Assembly (NCBI GenBank): GCA_049302575.1
Contig: JBAQMG010000039.1
Coordinates: forward strand, 1-40,383
DNA: 40,383 bases
Direction: 5' to 3'
DNA from: JBAQMG01 sp049302575
Lineage (GTDB): Bacteria > Bacillota > Desulfitobacteriia > Desulfitobacteriales > Desulfitobacteriaceae
The position numbers were made by a program, and so were the translations under genes. The notes beneath the pieces are model-generated. The model was not told where the DNA came from and ran no database searches. It saw only the letters and a list, made by a program, of their open reading frames with translations. Below, piece by piece: positions 32,947 through 40,383 of the stretch. Numbering within the stretch: position 1 is the stretch's first letter; each line of letters begins with the position of its first letter.

Positions 32947-34452
32947 ATGAAGACAATTGGTGTTATTGATATCGGTTCAAACTCTATTCGTTTAGTCGTC
33001 GTTAAGATCCTCGGTCATAACTCGTATGAAATTATCGATGAAGTCAAGCAATCCATTCGTTTAGGTAAAGACCTAACCCCAGATGGTAAACTTAACCCCG
33101 TACGAATGGAAAAAGCTCTCGATACTCTGCGTTTTTATAAGAATCTATGTGAAGCTTGGTCCACTGATAAATTAATTATCGTCGCTACTGAAGCGGTACG
33201 AAAGGCTTCGAATCAGCAACTATTCCTTGACAGAATCAAAAATGAGCTTAATCTACCAGTAAAGGTTTTAAGCGGAGAGCAGGAAGCTTTCTATGACTAT
33301 TTTGGTGCTATCAATTCTTTAGATCTCACAAACGGCCTAATTATGGATATTGGTGGAAGTAGTACTGAGTTAGTACTGGTCAAAAATCGAAAAATGATGA
33401 ACTGGATCAGTTTGCCTTTCGGGGCGATTAATTTATCTGAAAAACTCAACTTTCTTAACCCTCCGGACCATGCTGAAGAAGTATTGACTACTTTTTTAGA
33501 GGATTGTTTTAGCAAAATCTCTTGGCTAGTAAAGGGCCTACCGCTAATTGGTATTGGCGGTACGTTTCGTAATATTGCCAAAATAGACAAAAAACTAAGG
33601 GATTACCCTCTAGAACTTTCTCACAATTATTGCTTAAATCGCAATCAATTCGAAGAGATTTATACCCTTGTAAAAAACACACCCGTTGAAGCAAGAAAAA
33701 CAATCAAAGGTTTGTCTAAAGATCGAGCAGATATTTTCTTAGGGGCCATAACAGCTATTAAAACATTGTTAACAATTTGCTCTTCAACGGATATTTGTAT
33801 AAGTGGTTATGGATTGCGTGAGGGTTTAATTTTCGAGTATATCTTCAAAAAAAATATGAACCCACTTAAAAATGTACTCGATTTTTCACTGGGAAATCTT
33901 CTGACAAACTATGACTTAAATAAAAAGCATGCTTTTCATGTTTGGCAGCTCTGTCAATCCTTATTTGTTCAGCTTGAACCAATCCATACCATGGAAAAAT
34001 CCTTGATTAAAGTTTTGAAGACTGCAGCACTGCTCCATGATTGCGGTATTAATATTAGCTACTATGACCATCATTTGCATTCCTTCTATATCATTCTTAA
34101 CTCTCGGATCAATGGTTTAACTCACCGAGAATTGATTATGGCAGCCTATATTACAGCTTTACATCGCAAAGAAGACCTTATAATAAACCCTGTGCATAAA
34201 GTTTTACTAAGTGAACAAGACATTGAATGCGTACGTAAACTGGGTGTCATTTTAAGGCTTGCTGAAGGCCTTGATCGAAGGATGAACTCCAATATTAAGG
34301 ACATTAAATGCAAGTTAGAAACAGACGTATTAAAGTTAAAACTCCTAGCTCAAGGACCAACAGACATTGAAGTATTAGAGACTAAAAATGCCAGTTCAGT
34401 TTTCACCAAAATTTTCCGCAAAGAATTGTCTATTGATGTCAAAAAGCTATGA
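32947..34452 (+). CDS. ppx: Exopolyphosphatase / guanosine pentaphosphatase (Ppx/GppA) with HD-type C-terminus
   Basis: 501 residues from the ATG at 32947, 6 nt after AAAGGAGA; a longer frame from 32905 lacks a ribosome site. The actin/HSP70-like fold shows the phosphate-1 motif GVIDIGSNSIRLVVV and the phosphate-2 motif IMDIGGSSTELV with catalytic Glu in the region EAVRKAS. The C-terminal 200 residues are an HD-like helical domain (LLHDCGINISYYDHHLHSFYII). It releases phosphate from polyphosphate or pppGpp. The convergent neighbour is ppk, so the two opposing activities sit tail to tail, as in many bacteria. Confidence 0.9.
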   Translation: MKTIGVIDIGSNSIRLVVVKILGHNSYEIIDEVKQSIRLGKDLTPDGKLNPVRMEKALDTLRFYKNLCEAWSTDKLIIVATEAVRKASNQQLFLDRIKNELNLPVKVLSGEQEAFYDYFGAINSLDLTNGLIMDIGGSSTELVLVKNRKMMNWISLPFGAINLSEKLNFLNPPDHAEEVLTTFLEDCFSKISWLVKGLPLIGIGGTFRNIAKIDKKLRDYPLELSHNYCLNRNQFEEIYTLVKNTPVEARKTIKGLSKDRADIFLGAITAIKTLLTICSSTDICISGYGLREGLIFEYIFKKNMNPLKNVLDFSLGNLLTNYDLNKKHAFHVWQLCQSLFVQLEPIHTMEKSLIKVLKTAALLHDCGINISYYDHHLHSFYIILNSRINGLTHRELIMAAYITALHRKEDLIINPVHKVLLSEQDIECVRKLGVILRLAEGLDRRMNSNIKDIKCKLETDVLKLKLLAQGPTDIEVLETKNASSVFTKIFRKELSIDVKKL

Positions 34453-34480
34453 TGGGTCGCAACTGAAACTTTGGTTTTTC

Positions 34481-36544
34481 TCATTTATTTTGTTCAGAAT
34501 GAGCTATGGCTAATTCATACAAAACTTCCTGGCTATTAACCAACTTTTTACCGCTCTTATTAACTTTAACGTAAAAACCATCAGGGTTTAAGACTCTAGC
34601 CTTCAGTGTATCCTGCAAACCTACGTCCAAAATGTTTTTTACTTCTTGTTTTCTTCCCAGGTCTTCAACTGGAAACAAAAGTTCCACACGCCGATCAAGA
34701 TTACGAGCCATCCAATCAGCACTAGATAAATAAATAAGTTCTTTACCATCATGAAGGAAGTAAAAAATACGGCTATGTTCTAAAAAACGCCCCACAATAC
34801 TCCTAACGGTAATATTTTCGCTAACGCCCGAAATCCCTGGTCGAAGGCAACAAATTCCTCGTACAATCAGTTGAATTTCTACTCCACAGTTAGAAGCCGC
34901 GTAAAGGGCCATAATAATCTCCTGATCCACTAGCGAATTAACTTTGGCGATAATGCGAGCCTTCTTACCATGCTTGGCATTTTCCGCCTCCTCTTCGATT
35001 AATTGACGAAATCTCTGTCTTAAGCCCAGAGGAGCAATCGTAAACTTGTACATATCGACTGGTTGAGAAACCCCAGATAACATGTTAAACAGAGCCGAAG
35101 CATCAGCACCGAATTGGGGGTTAGTCGTAAATAAACCAAGATCGGTATAAATTTTAGCCGTCACGTCATTATAATTTCCGGTACTCAGATGAACATAACG
35201 TTTGATACCCTCTTCTTCCTGTCGAACAATTAAGAGCACTTTGCAGTGCGTTTTTAAGCCTATTAAACCATAAATCACATGGCAATCGGCTTCTTCAAGC
35301 CGTTTTGCCCAATGGATATTATTTTCCTCATCAAATCGGGCTTTCAGTTCCACCAAAACGGTAACTTGTTTCCCATTTTCTGCCGCAAGGGCCAAAGCCT
35401 CAATAATGGGTGAATTCCCACTCAATCTATACAAGGTCTGTTTAATTGCCAAAACATTGGGATCAATAGCAGAAGTACGAACAAGCTGAACAACTGGGTC
35501 AAACGACTGATAGGGGTGATGAAGTAAAATATCTTGATCAGAAATTGCTCGAAAGATATCAGGCTCCTGTAAAAATGGAATAACCGACTGTGGTTCAAGA
35601 GGAGTATAGCGCAAATGTTCAAAACCCTCTAACCGACTAAGTGACGCTAAAAAAGTCAGATCGATTGGTCCCTGAATTGTATAGACTTCTTCAGAAGATA
35701 CTTCCAGTTCTTCCTTCAAGCTTACCAACAAAGGTTTAGCAAGTCCTTTCTCCACCTCTAACCTGATAACCGCTCCCCATTTACGTTGCAGCAAAGACTG
35801 TTCTATGGTCTCTAAGAGGTCTTCTGCACCCTCCTCGTCCCAGTCTAGGTCGGCGTTACGAGTAATCCTATAATTTCCCGCAGCTATGATCTGATACCCA
35901 CGAAACAACTTCTCTAGGTTTAGCTTAATAATATCTTCTAAAAAAATAAACGTTTTGCTCCTAGAAGCAGAACGAATTTCCACTAAGCGAGGTAATACAG
36001 AGGGAACTTGAACTGTGGCAAAAAGTTCAGCTTCTTTGTTCTTAATCAACAAAGCTATATTCAGGCTTTTATTAAGAATCAAGGGAAAAGGTCTGCTCCT
36101 ATCCACGACTAGTGCGGTAAGAACAGGATAAACATTCTGAAGATAATAATTTTGCACAAATTTTTTTTGACTTTTATTAAGATCTTTCCCCTCAATAAAC
36201 TTAATCCCTTCCTTTTTCAAGGACTTAACAAGGGAACGGTGATAACAATTATATTGATCAGTCATCATTTGGTGAGCACGTTGCGTTATTCTCTTCATTT
36301 CTTCCCTAGGAGTAAGCCCAGAAGGATCAGGTTTATCCACGCCGACTAGAATTTTATCGCGTAAAGAGGCCACTCTCACCATGAAAAATTCATCCAAGTT
36401 AGAGCTAGTGATAGTAGCAAATTTGAGTCTCTCCAACAGCGGAACTTTTAGGTCTTGGGCCAATTCCAGCACTCTTGCATTAAATTCCAGCCAACTTAAC
36501 TCACGATTTAAAAAGTTGGGCGGTAGACTGTATTTATTATCCAT
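34481..36544 (-). CDS. ppk1: Polyphosphate kinase
   Basis: 687 residues from the ATG at 36544 (AAGGATG 5 nt upstream; the frame extends 15 codons further without a ribosome site). It makes polyphosphate from ATP. Visible signatures: the N-terminal NRELSWLEFNARV, HHPYQSFDPVVQLVRTSA, IDPNVLAIKQTLYRLSGNSP, GLKTHCK and the phosphohistidine region HLSTGNYNDVTA, all PPK1. The last 120 residues contain the conserved FLEHSRIFYFLHDG and DWMARNLDRRVELLFPV. Ends 28 bp from the ppx stop on the opposite strand, with no strong terminator between them. Confidence 0.95.
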   Translation of the reverse strand: MDNKYSLPPNFLNRELSWLEFNARVLELAQDLKVPLLERLKFATITSSNLDEFFMVRVASLRDKILVGVDKPDPSGLTPREEMKRITQRAHQMMTDQYNCYHRSLVKSLKKEGIKFIEGKDLNKSQKKFVQNYYLQNVYPVLTALVVDRSRPFPLILNKSLNIALLIKNKEAELFATVQVPSVLPRLVEIRSASRSKTFIFLEDIIKLNLEKLFRGYQIIAAGNYRITRNADLDWDEEGAEDLLETIEQSLLQRKWGAVIRLEVEKGLAKPLLVSLKEELEVSSEEVYTIQGPIDLTFLASLSRLEGFEHLRYTPLEPQSVIPFLQEPDIFRAISDQDILLHHPYQSFDPVVQLVRTSAIDPNVLAIKQTLYRLSGNSPIIEALALAAENGKQVTVLVELKARFDEENNIHWAKRLEEADCHVIYGLIGLKTHCKVLLIVRQEEEGIKRYVHLSTGNYNDVTAKIYTDLGLFTTNPQFGADASALFNMLSGVSQPVDMYKFTIAPLGLRQRFRQLIEEEAENAKHGKKARIIAKVNSLVDQEIIMALYAASNCGVEIQLIVRGICCLRPGISGVSENITVRSIVGRFLEHSRIFYFLHDGKELIYLSSADWMARNLDRRVELLFPVEDLGRKQEVKNILDVGLQDTLKARVLNPDGFYVKVNKSGKKLVNSQEVLYELAIAHSEQNK

Positions 36545-36600
36545 AATATCATCCTTAACGTTTAATAAAACAATTAAGTCCTTCTCCAATTATCCTTTAT

Positions 36601-37659
36601 TTACTTTGTAAATTTAGCTTCCAAGCGTAGGGCAACGTTAACTAAAGCAATCATCACTGGAACTTCGATCAATGGTCCAATCACTGCAGCGAAAGCCTGC
36701 CCGGAGTTAATTCCAAAGATAGAGACAGCCACCGCTATGGCAAGTTCAAAGTTATTACTGGCTGCCGTAAAAGCTAAGGTCACTGTTTGACTATAAGGAA
36801 TGTTTTGCTTCCAACCCATATAGAAAGATACAAAAAACATGATCAGGAAATAGACCAATAAAGGAATTGCAATCCGTACGACATCAAGTGGAAGTGACAC
36901 AATGTACTGCCCTTTCAACGAAAACATCAGAACGATAGTAAAGAGCAAGGCTATTAAAGCCAGAGGGCTAATTTTGGGTACGAATTTTTGTTCATACCAC
37001 TCCTTGCCTTTACTCGGCAACAAGATAAATCGAGTGAGCATCCCAGCTAAGAACGGTATACCCAGATAGACTAATACACTTTGGGCAACCTCCCAAATGC
37101 TCAAATGAAAGTTCATATTCGATGTTGTTAGACCAAGCCAACCTGGCAGGACTGTTATAAACACATAAGCATAAATAGAGAAAAAGAGCATTTGGAAGAC
37201 AGAGTTTAAGGCCACCATGGCAGCAGCATACTCGGAGTTTCCTTTCGCAAGACTATTCCAAACGATAACCATGGCAATACAACGGGCCAATCCGATTAAG
37301 ATGAGTCCCTCCATGTATTCAGGATAACCATGCAGAAAAATTATAGCCAGTAAGAACATCAGAACAGGTCCGATCAACCAGTTTTGGACAAGCGAAATGA
37401 GCATGACTTTCTTGTTTTTGATCACTAAACCCATTTCTTCATATTTGACCTTGGCTAAAGGAGGGTACATCATAACAATTAAGCCAATAGCAATCGGAAT
37501 TGAGGTAGTGCCTACCTGAAACTGGTTTAACCAATCGGAAATCTCTGGGAACAGATAACCGATTCCTACACCGAGAGCCATCGCCAGAAAAATCCATAAT
37601 GTAAGATAACGATCCAGTGTAGAAAGTTTACCGCGGAGGGGTAGTTCATTATTCATCAT
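36601..37659 (-). CDS. acr3: Arsenite efflux permease, ACR3 family
   Basis: 352 residues, about ten transmembrane helices, exporting arsenite (and often antimonite). The family signature LARCIAMVIVWNSLAKGNSEYAAAMVALNSVFQ contains the essential conserved cysteine of Acr3 (in ARCIAMVI), and FTAASNNFELAIAVAVS is the second conserved block. GGAGG lies 4 nt before the first ATG and 7 nt before the second, so the second (37656) may be used. Last gene of the arsR operon. Confidence 0.93.
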   Translation of the reverse strand: MMNNELPLRGKLSTLDRYLTLWIFLAMALGVGIGYLFPEISDWLNQFQVGTTSIPIAIGLIVMMYPPLAKVKYEEMGLVIKNKKVMLISLVQNWLIGPVLMFLLAIIFLHGYPEYMEGLILIGLARCIAMVIVWNSLAKGNSEYAAAMVALNSVFQMLFFSIYAYVFITVLPGWLGLTTSNMNFHLSIWEVAQSVLVYLGIPFLAGMLTRFILLPSKGKEWYEQKFVPKISPLALIALLFTIVLMFSLKGQYIVSLPLDVVRIAIPLLVYFLIMFFVSFYMGWKQNIPYSQTVTLAFTAASNNFELAIAVAVSIFGINSGQAFAAVIGPLIEVPVMIALVNVALRLEAKFTK

Positions 37660-37686
37660 TCAACCTCCAAATTATATAAATCATGG

Positions 37687-37770
37687 TTATTTGATTCCCT
37701 CCGCAACAGCCACCAACCTTGTTAGTAATGGTTTCAGCATACTTTTACCAACTTCTCTGATCCCTTCCAT
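37687..37770 (-). CDS. 27-codon small ORF between arsR and acr3
   Basis: An ATG with an ideal ribosome site (AAGGAGG, 7 nt upstream) opens a 27-codon frame, MEGIREVGKSMLKPLLTRLV then AVAEGIK, ending in TAA 27 bp before acr3. It is basic and amphipathic and matches nothing I recognise. It may be a true small protein of the arsenic operon, a leader that couples translation to acr3, or the remnant of a deleted gene. The ribosome site is the strongest of the operon. Confidence 0.5.
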   Translation of the reverse strand: MEGIREVGKSMLKPLLTRLVAVAEGIK

Positions 37771-37821
37771 ACGATTTCCTCCTTAAATCAACTTTTTTTG
37801 ATGATACATTTTTAAAAAAGC

Positions 37822-38130
37822 TTAAAGCTTAAAATTCGCCCCCAATTGTTTAATGTACTCTTTAAATGTTTCAGGGTTTAAAAAGTAATACTTCCATTTT
37901 CCTTTGGGTTCTTCTGTTACAAGTTCTGAGTCGATGAGTTCCTTCATATGATAAGAAACCCTAGACTGAATCATACCGAACTCCTCCATGATCTCACAAT
38001 TACATACTCCCCCCATCGTCGGCGAACAATAAAATTGTGAGTCGGTACCACGATGATTGACCAACATCAAGAGAATTTTATAGCGTATGGGATCAGCTAG
38101 GGCTTTAGATATTTTAACTGCATTTATCAT
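37822..38130 (-). CDS. arsR: ArsR-family arsenite-responsive repressor
   Basis: A 102-residue winged-helix repressor. The DNA-recognition helix lies in IQSRVSYHMKELIDSELV; GGVCNCEIMEEF holds the CxC metalloid-binding pair near the start of that domain, and an additional cysteine sits in FYCSPT, so three thiols are available for As(III). Binding of arsenite would release it from the operator in its own promoter (38137-38165). The ATG at 38130 has no ribosome site and coincides with the predicted transcription start. Heads an arsR - small ORF - acr3 operon. Confidence 0.92.
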   Translation of the reverse strand: MINAVKISKALADPIRYKILLMLVNHRGTDSQFYCSPTMGGVCNCEIMEEFGMIQSRVSYHMKELIDSELVTEEPKGKWKYYFLNPETFKEYIKQLGANFKL

Positions 38131-38136
38131 AAATAG

Positions 38137-38165
38137 ATTATATCAAAATATCTTGATGGATGCAA
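38137..38165 (-). promoter_or_regulatory. arsR promoter with embedded operator
   Basis: TTGCAT (38160-38165) and TATAAT (38137-38142), 17 bp apart. The spacer contains the dyad ATCAA-N6-TTGAT (38142-38157), the known type of ArsR operator, so repressor binding would block the polymerase. The start site falls at 38130, the A of the arsR ATG. Confidence 0.75.
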
Positions 38166-38247
38166 TTTAAAAAAGATCCTTCTCTTTAGGCTATGCTTGA
38201 CCCACAATGCTTCCAACAAATGGGTGAACTCGACATAAACATTGCCA

Positions 38248-39091
38248 GGCTCTTTCTCAAATGAGATGATATCATCTGGCAAGGTCACTCATTTTTATGA
38301 CATTATCGGCATTTATCAGTTCAATACCAGCTCGTCCTCCACCTCTACGATGCTTCATTTTAATTCTGCTATTCATGCCTTCCGATGGTCAATTGCTAAT
38401 GTCTTATATATCAAGCTATTTTTCACAGCTTCACAATCAACAAGCAGCCCATTTGCATATTGTGCGAGCGAAGCAATTTCACAGCCTTTGTATTTAGTAA
38501 TAAAAGAGTCCAATTCAACTGTACTATAGTCATCAAACACTTTATAGCAATCGCTCAAAAAAATCACAAAATTGATTCGTTTGCCGAATTGATCCGTGAT
38601 TTCATCTTCTCCTCAATATAGTCTAATGTGCTAACTGCAGTCCTACGTAACAGTCGTACATCTTTGAGTTGTATATTCAACGTATTTGCTATATCGGCAG
38701 TTTTTACGCCTTGATCTGCCAATTCCAGAATCTTTAATGTATTTCTATATTTATTAGATTCAATTTGCTTGGCAGACTCCACTTTTATATATCTTGCGAT
38801 TGAGTCATTACTCACCAAAGCTCCATCTCTCTTTAGCGCGTCTTCCGCAGGTTTGCATCCGTTTTCCAATGCCCGTTCTACACAGTCTTTCTTAAAACGA
38901 ATTGTTTTTCGTGCGGTTTCTTCGGCAAAACCATCCAACCGTTCCACAAAACGGGTATGCGGCAATTGGGGTTTTCACAGAAATATTTTTTCCTACGTAC
39001 AACATGATATACTGCCAATCCGCCCTGTGGTATGTCTTATTAAAAAATCAGGTACAATTTCACCAAAATCAAAGAATATTCTTGCTTCCAT
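38248..39091 (-). mobile_element. Degenerate ISL3-like insertion sequence, transposase remnant
   Basis: Pieces of one transposase in three frames. N-terminus from an ATG at 39091, broken into a zinc-finger-like part RRKKYFCENPNC. Loss of one C (about 38963) shifts to PHTRFVERLDGFAEETARKT and the helix-turn-helix region (open 38965-38564). A C-terminal part follows (FITKYKGCEIASLAQYANGL, then frame-shifted EGMNSRIKMKHRRGGGRAG, stop at 38272). The ISL3 order is kept, but most of the roughly 200-residue DDE catalytic domain is absent, so the element is dead. GGCTCTTTCTCAAATGAG at 38248-38265 resembles an ISL3-type terminal repeat; the other end was not found. Confidence 0.65.
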
Positions 39092-39455
39092 TTCAATCTT
39101 GTATATTTGTTGAATCTCTCCTTGGGTAAAGCACTCTTTATGTAATGCTGTTGAAAAAATACCATACCAATTAATGTATTCTCTCTAAACACAGCAAAAA
39201 TCACCTCAAATCATAGTATAGGCAAATTATATCAGGATATCTTTGAATATCTCTCTTATACTGTATAATTCGATATACCAGTGGTGAATTCCTGCTTTTG
39301 GACTAAAAAATCAGGGGGTTTCTGCACCAGAATCATTAAAATAGATTTCTTAGAATTTTGCCTGACATCTTCTAAAAATCTTAGATTGCCAATTTTTCTA
39401 TTAAAAACCTGCTTATCGTTTGATTTAACTACCATAATCATATTATCATACACTC

Positions 39456-39501
39456 AACAGTAGTTTGATATTTTCTATATCTAGAATATCAAACTACTGT
39501 T
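39456..39501. repeat. Perfect 17-bp inverted repeat with 12-nt loop, in a gene-free stretch
   Basis: Arms AACAGTAGTTTGATATT (39456-39472) and AATATCAAACTACTGTT (39485-39501). AT-rich and without a T run, so not a standard terminator. The stretch 39092-39562 around it has no supported gene; short frames there show no family features. Confidence 0.7.
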
Positions 39502-39562
39502 AAGACATAGCGAAGCTAATGTAAAATTAATGTTAAATTTAACAGAAAGTAACTTGTAATTT

Positions 39563-39895
39563 TTAACTAATTAATTTCTGGTCAGAGTTATGTGACATTT
39601 CATGTTTGAAAAGAGTATTCCCTACTTGTGTACCTACCACATTTCCTAAACGGTCTCCTAAAATTCCGCCCAGAATCGTTCCAACGATAGAACCATAACC
39701 AGGAATTAGAGAAGCACCAAGTATTGCACCATATTCCAATCCTGCCATAAGACCTAAGGCACCGGTAACATTTGTTGTTGTTTGTACGACATACTCATTG
39801 GCATCAATCTTCCCACTAGTATATTCACGGGAACCTTTAATTTGAGCAATTCCGCCGGAAATCGCCCCGGCCCATAAAACACCCTTACTAAACAT
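39563..39895 (-). CDS. Small glycine-zipper protein of unknown function
   Basis: 110 residues from an ATG at 39895 after TGGAGGGATAAAA. The middle and C-terminal half are rich in Gly and Ala with small-residue spacing (GALGLMAGLEYGAILGASLI, then GYGSIVGTILGGILGDRLG), typical of glycine-zipper helices that insert in or pack at membranes. The ends are hydrophilic. No signal peptide and no known domain. The gene 22 bp upstream on the same strand is probably cotranscribed. It could be a stress or envelope protein or a bacteriocin-like peptide; I cannot choose. Confidence 0.55.
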   Translation of the reverse strand: MFSKGVLWAGAISGGIAQIKGSREYTSGKIDANEYVVQTTTNVTGALGLMAGLEYGAILGASLIPGYGSIVGTILGGILGDRLGNVVGTQVGNTLFKHEMSHNSDQKLIS

Positions 39896-39916
39896 TTTTA
39901 TCCCTCCATTTGTAAA

Positions 39917-40147
39917 TTAGTGACGTATACGAGGAAAGCTTATCCATCCCAACAAATTAACTCGATGCTCCTTTCCTTTTGTCCGAGCATACCCGAAGAA
40001 TTGACCAAGAAAGGCCTCCCACTTCTGACCAATTGACTTCTGCCTTGACGAACTTTCAATTCCAGCAGCAATACTTAAATTGATTGCCGCTTCAATATGA
40101 GATAGAGCTTGTCTTAGATGCTCATCTATTCTTTGCTCTTCTACCAT
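39917..40147 (-). CDS. Small helical protein of unknown function
   Basis: 76 residues from the ATG at 40147 (a GTG five codons upstream is an alternative; AAAGGTG lies before both). The first half is helical (EEQRIDEHLRQALSHIEAAI), the second basic (SSSRQKSIGQKWEAFLGQFF, then ARTKGKEHRVNLLGW). No family recognised. It precedes the glycine-zipper gene by 22 bp on the same strand and the two may form a small operon. Confidence 0.5.
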   Translation of the reverse strand: MVEEQRIDEHLRQALSHIEAAINLSIAAGIESSSRQKSIGQKWEAFLGQFFGYARTKGKEHRVNLLGWISFPRIRH

Positions 40148-40184
40148 GTTTGTAAAACACACCTTTCATAAATAAAGACAAAGC

Positions 40185-40382
40185 TCATTTTTCTTCTCCC
40201 ACTTCACTTATACCTTGTTCTTCTTCCGGCAAAAGACTAATTTCTTTAGTTAATTGATCAATGTCGTCAATCTAAGCATCCAATAATTCACAATGCAGAT
40301 TTCTTATTCATAAAGAAGCGTTTCTTTCTAGGGATTTTGCGTTCAAATTGCCTGTCTGGTCGTATAGGCGTACGATTTCTGG
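40185..40382 (-). pseudogene. Gene fragment with two in-frame stops at the window edge
   Basis: One frame reads PEIVRLYDQTGNLNAKSLER and onward, meets TGA at 40308-40310, continues to CELLDA, meets TAG at 40272-40274, and continues IDDIDQLTKEISLLPEEEQG to a TGA at 40185-40187. The protein-like composition on both sides of each stop suggests a decayed gene running off the right edge. Family not recognised. Confidence 0.45.
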
Positions 40383-40383
40383 A

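Noticed and set aside
39256..39453. 65-codon ORF in the spacer near the 17-bp inverted repeat
   Set aside because: No recognisable domain, no convincing ribosome site, and an antisense frame of the same length exists; not supported as a gene.

Overview
The window looks like a chromosomal segment of a spore-forming, anaerobic, low-to-mid GC Firmicute of the Peptococcaceae type (Desulfosporosinus/Desulfitobacterium-like). That placement is inferred from gene content: a selenocysteine formate dehydrogenase, a tungsten-type aldehyde oxidoreductase with Fe-S and FAD partners, a T-box before valS, tandem LonB/LonA proteases next to clpX and tig, and an Acr3/ArsR arsenic module. No database search was possible.

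Region 1 (1-7.5 kb, minus strand) is a molybdenum/tungsten redox block. fdhA is one 889-codon gene read through an in-frame UGA (selenocysteine) with a visible SECIS hairpin, and a ModE-type DNA-binding protein lies upstream. Downstream is an aldehyde oxidoreductase operon (AOR, a ferredoxin-like subunit, the start of a FAD subunit). It is preceded by a DUF1848-like protein and a moeA fragment, and contains a broken small ORF. Between fdhA and this operon are four 12-bp palindromic sites spaced at exactly 37 bp, upstream of a candidate promoter.

Region 2 (7.5-9.2 kb) is an accessory island: a tRNA-Leu(CAG) with a mispaired acceptor stem, a translationally coupled two-gene cassette whose second protein carries a HEPN-type R-x4-H motif, and a dense cluster of hairpins.

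Region 3 (9.2-32.1 kb) is mostly housekeeping: valS-folC behind a T-box core with no visible Stem I, a chemotaxis receptor, a nitroreductase, a small membrane protein, a LysM-ferritin fusion, a cation exchanger, the tig-clpX-lonB-lonA-engB proteostasis cluster, a polysaccharide deacetylase, a lipid-type glycosyltransferase, argF and a split xdhC pair. Its spacers between 13.2 and 27.2 kb are peppered with short tandem repeats that nearly all have a 7-bp period but differ in sequence, like the heptanucleotide STRR repeats of cyanobacteria.

Region 4 (32.3-40.4 kb) holds a PmtA-like methyltransferase, ppx and ppk (polyphosphate turnover), an arsR / 27-codon ORF / acr3 operon whose promoter implies a leaderless arsR mRNA, and then a decayed zone. 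The decayed zone contains an ISL3-like transposase remnant, a perfect 17-bp inverted repeat, two small unknown proteins and a stop-riddled fragment at the edge.
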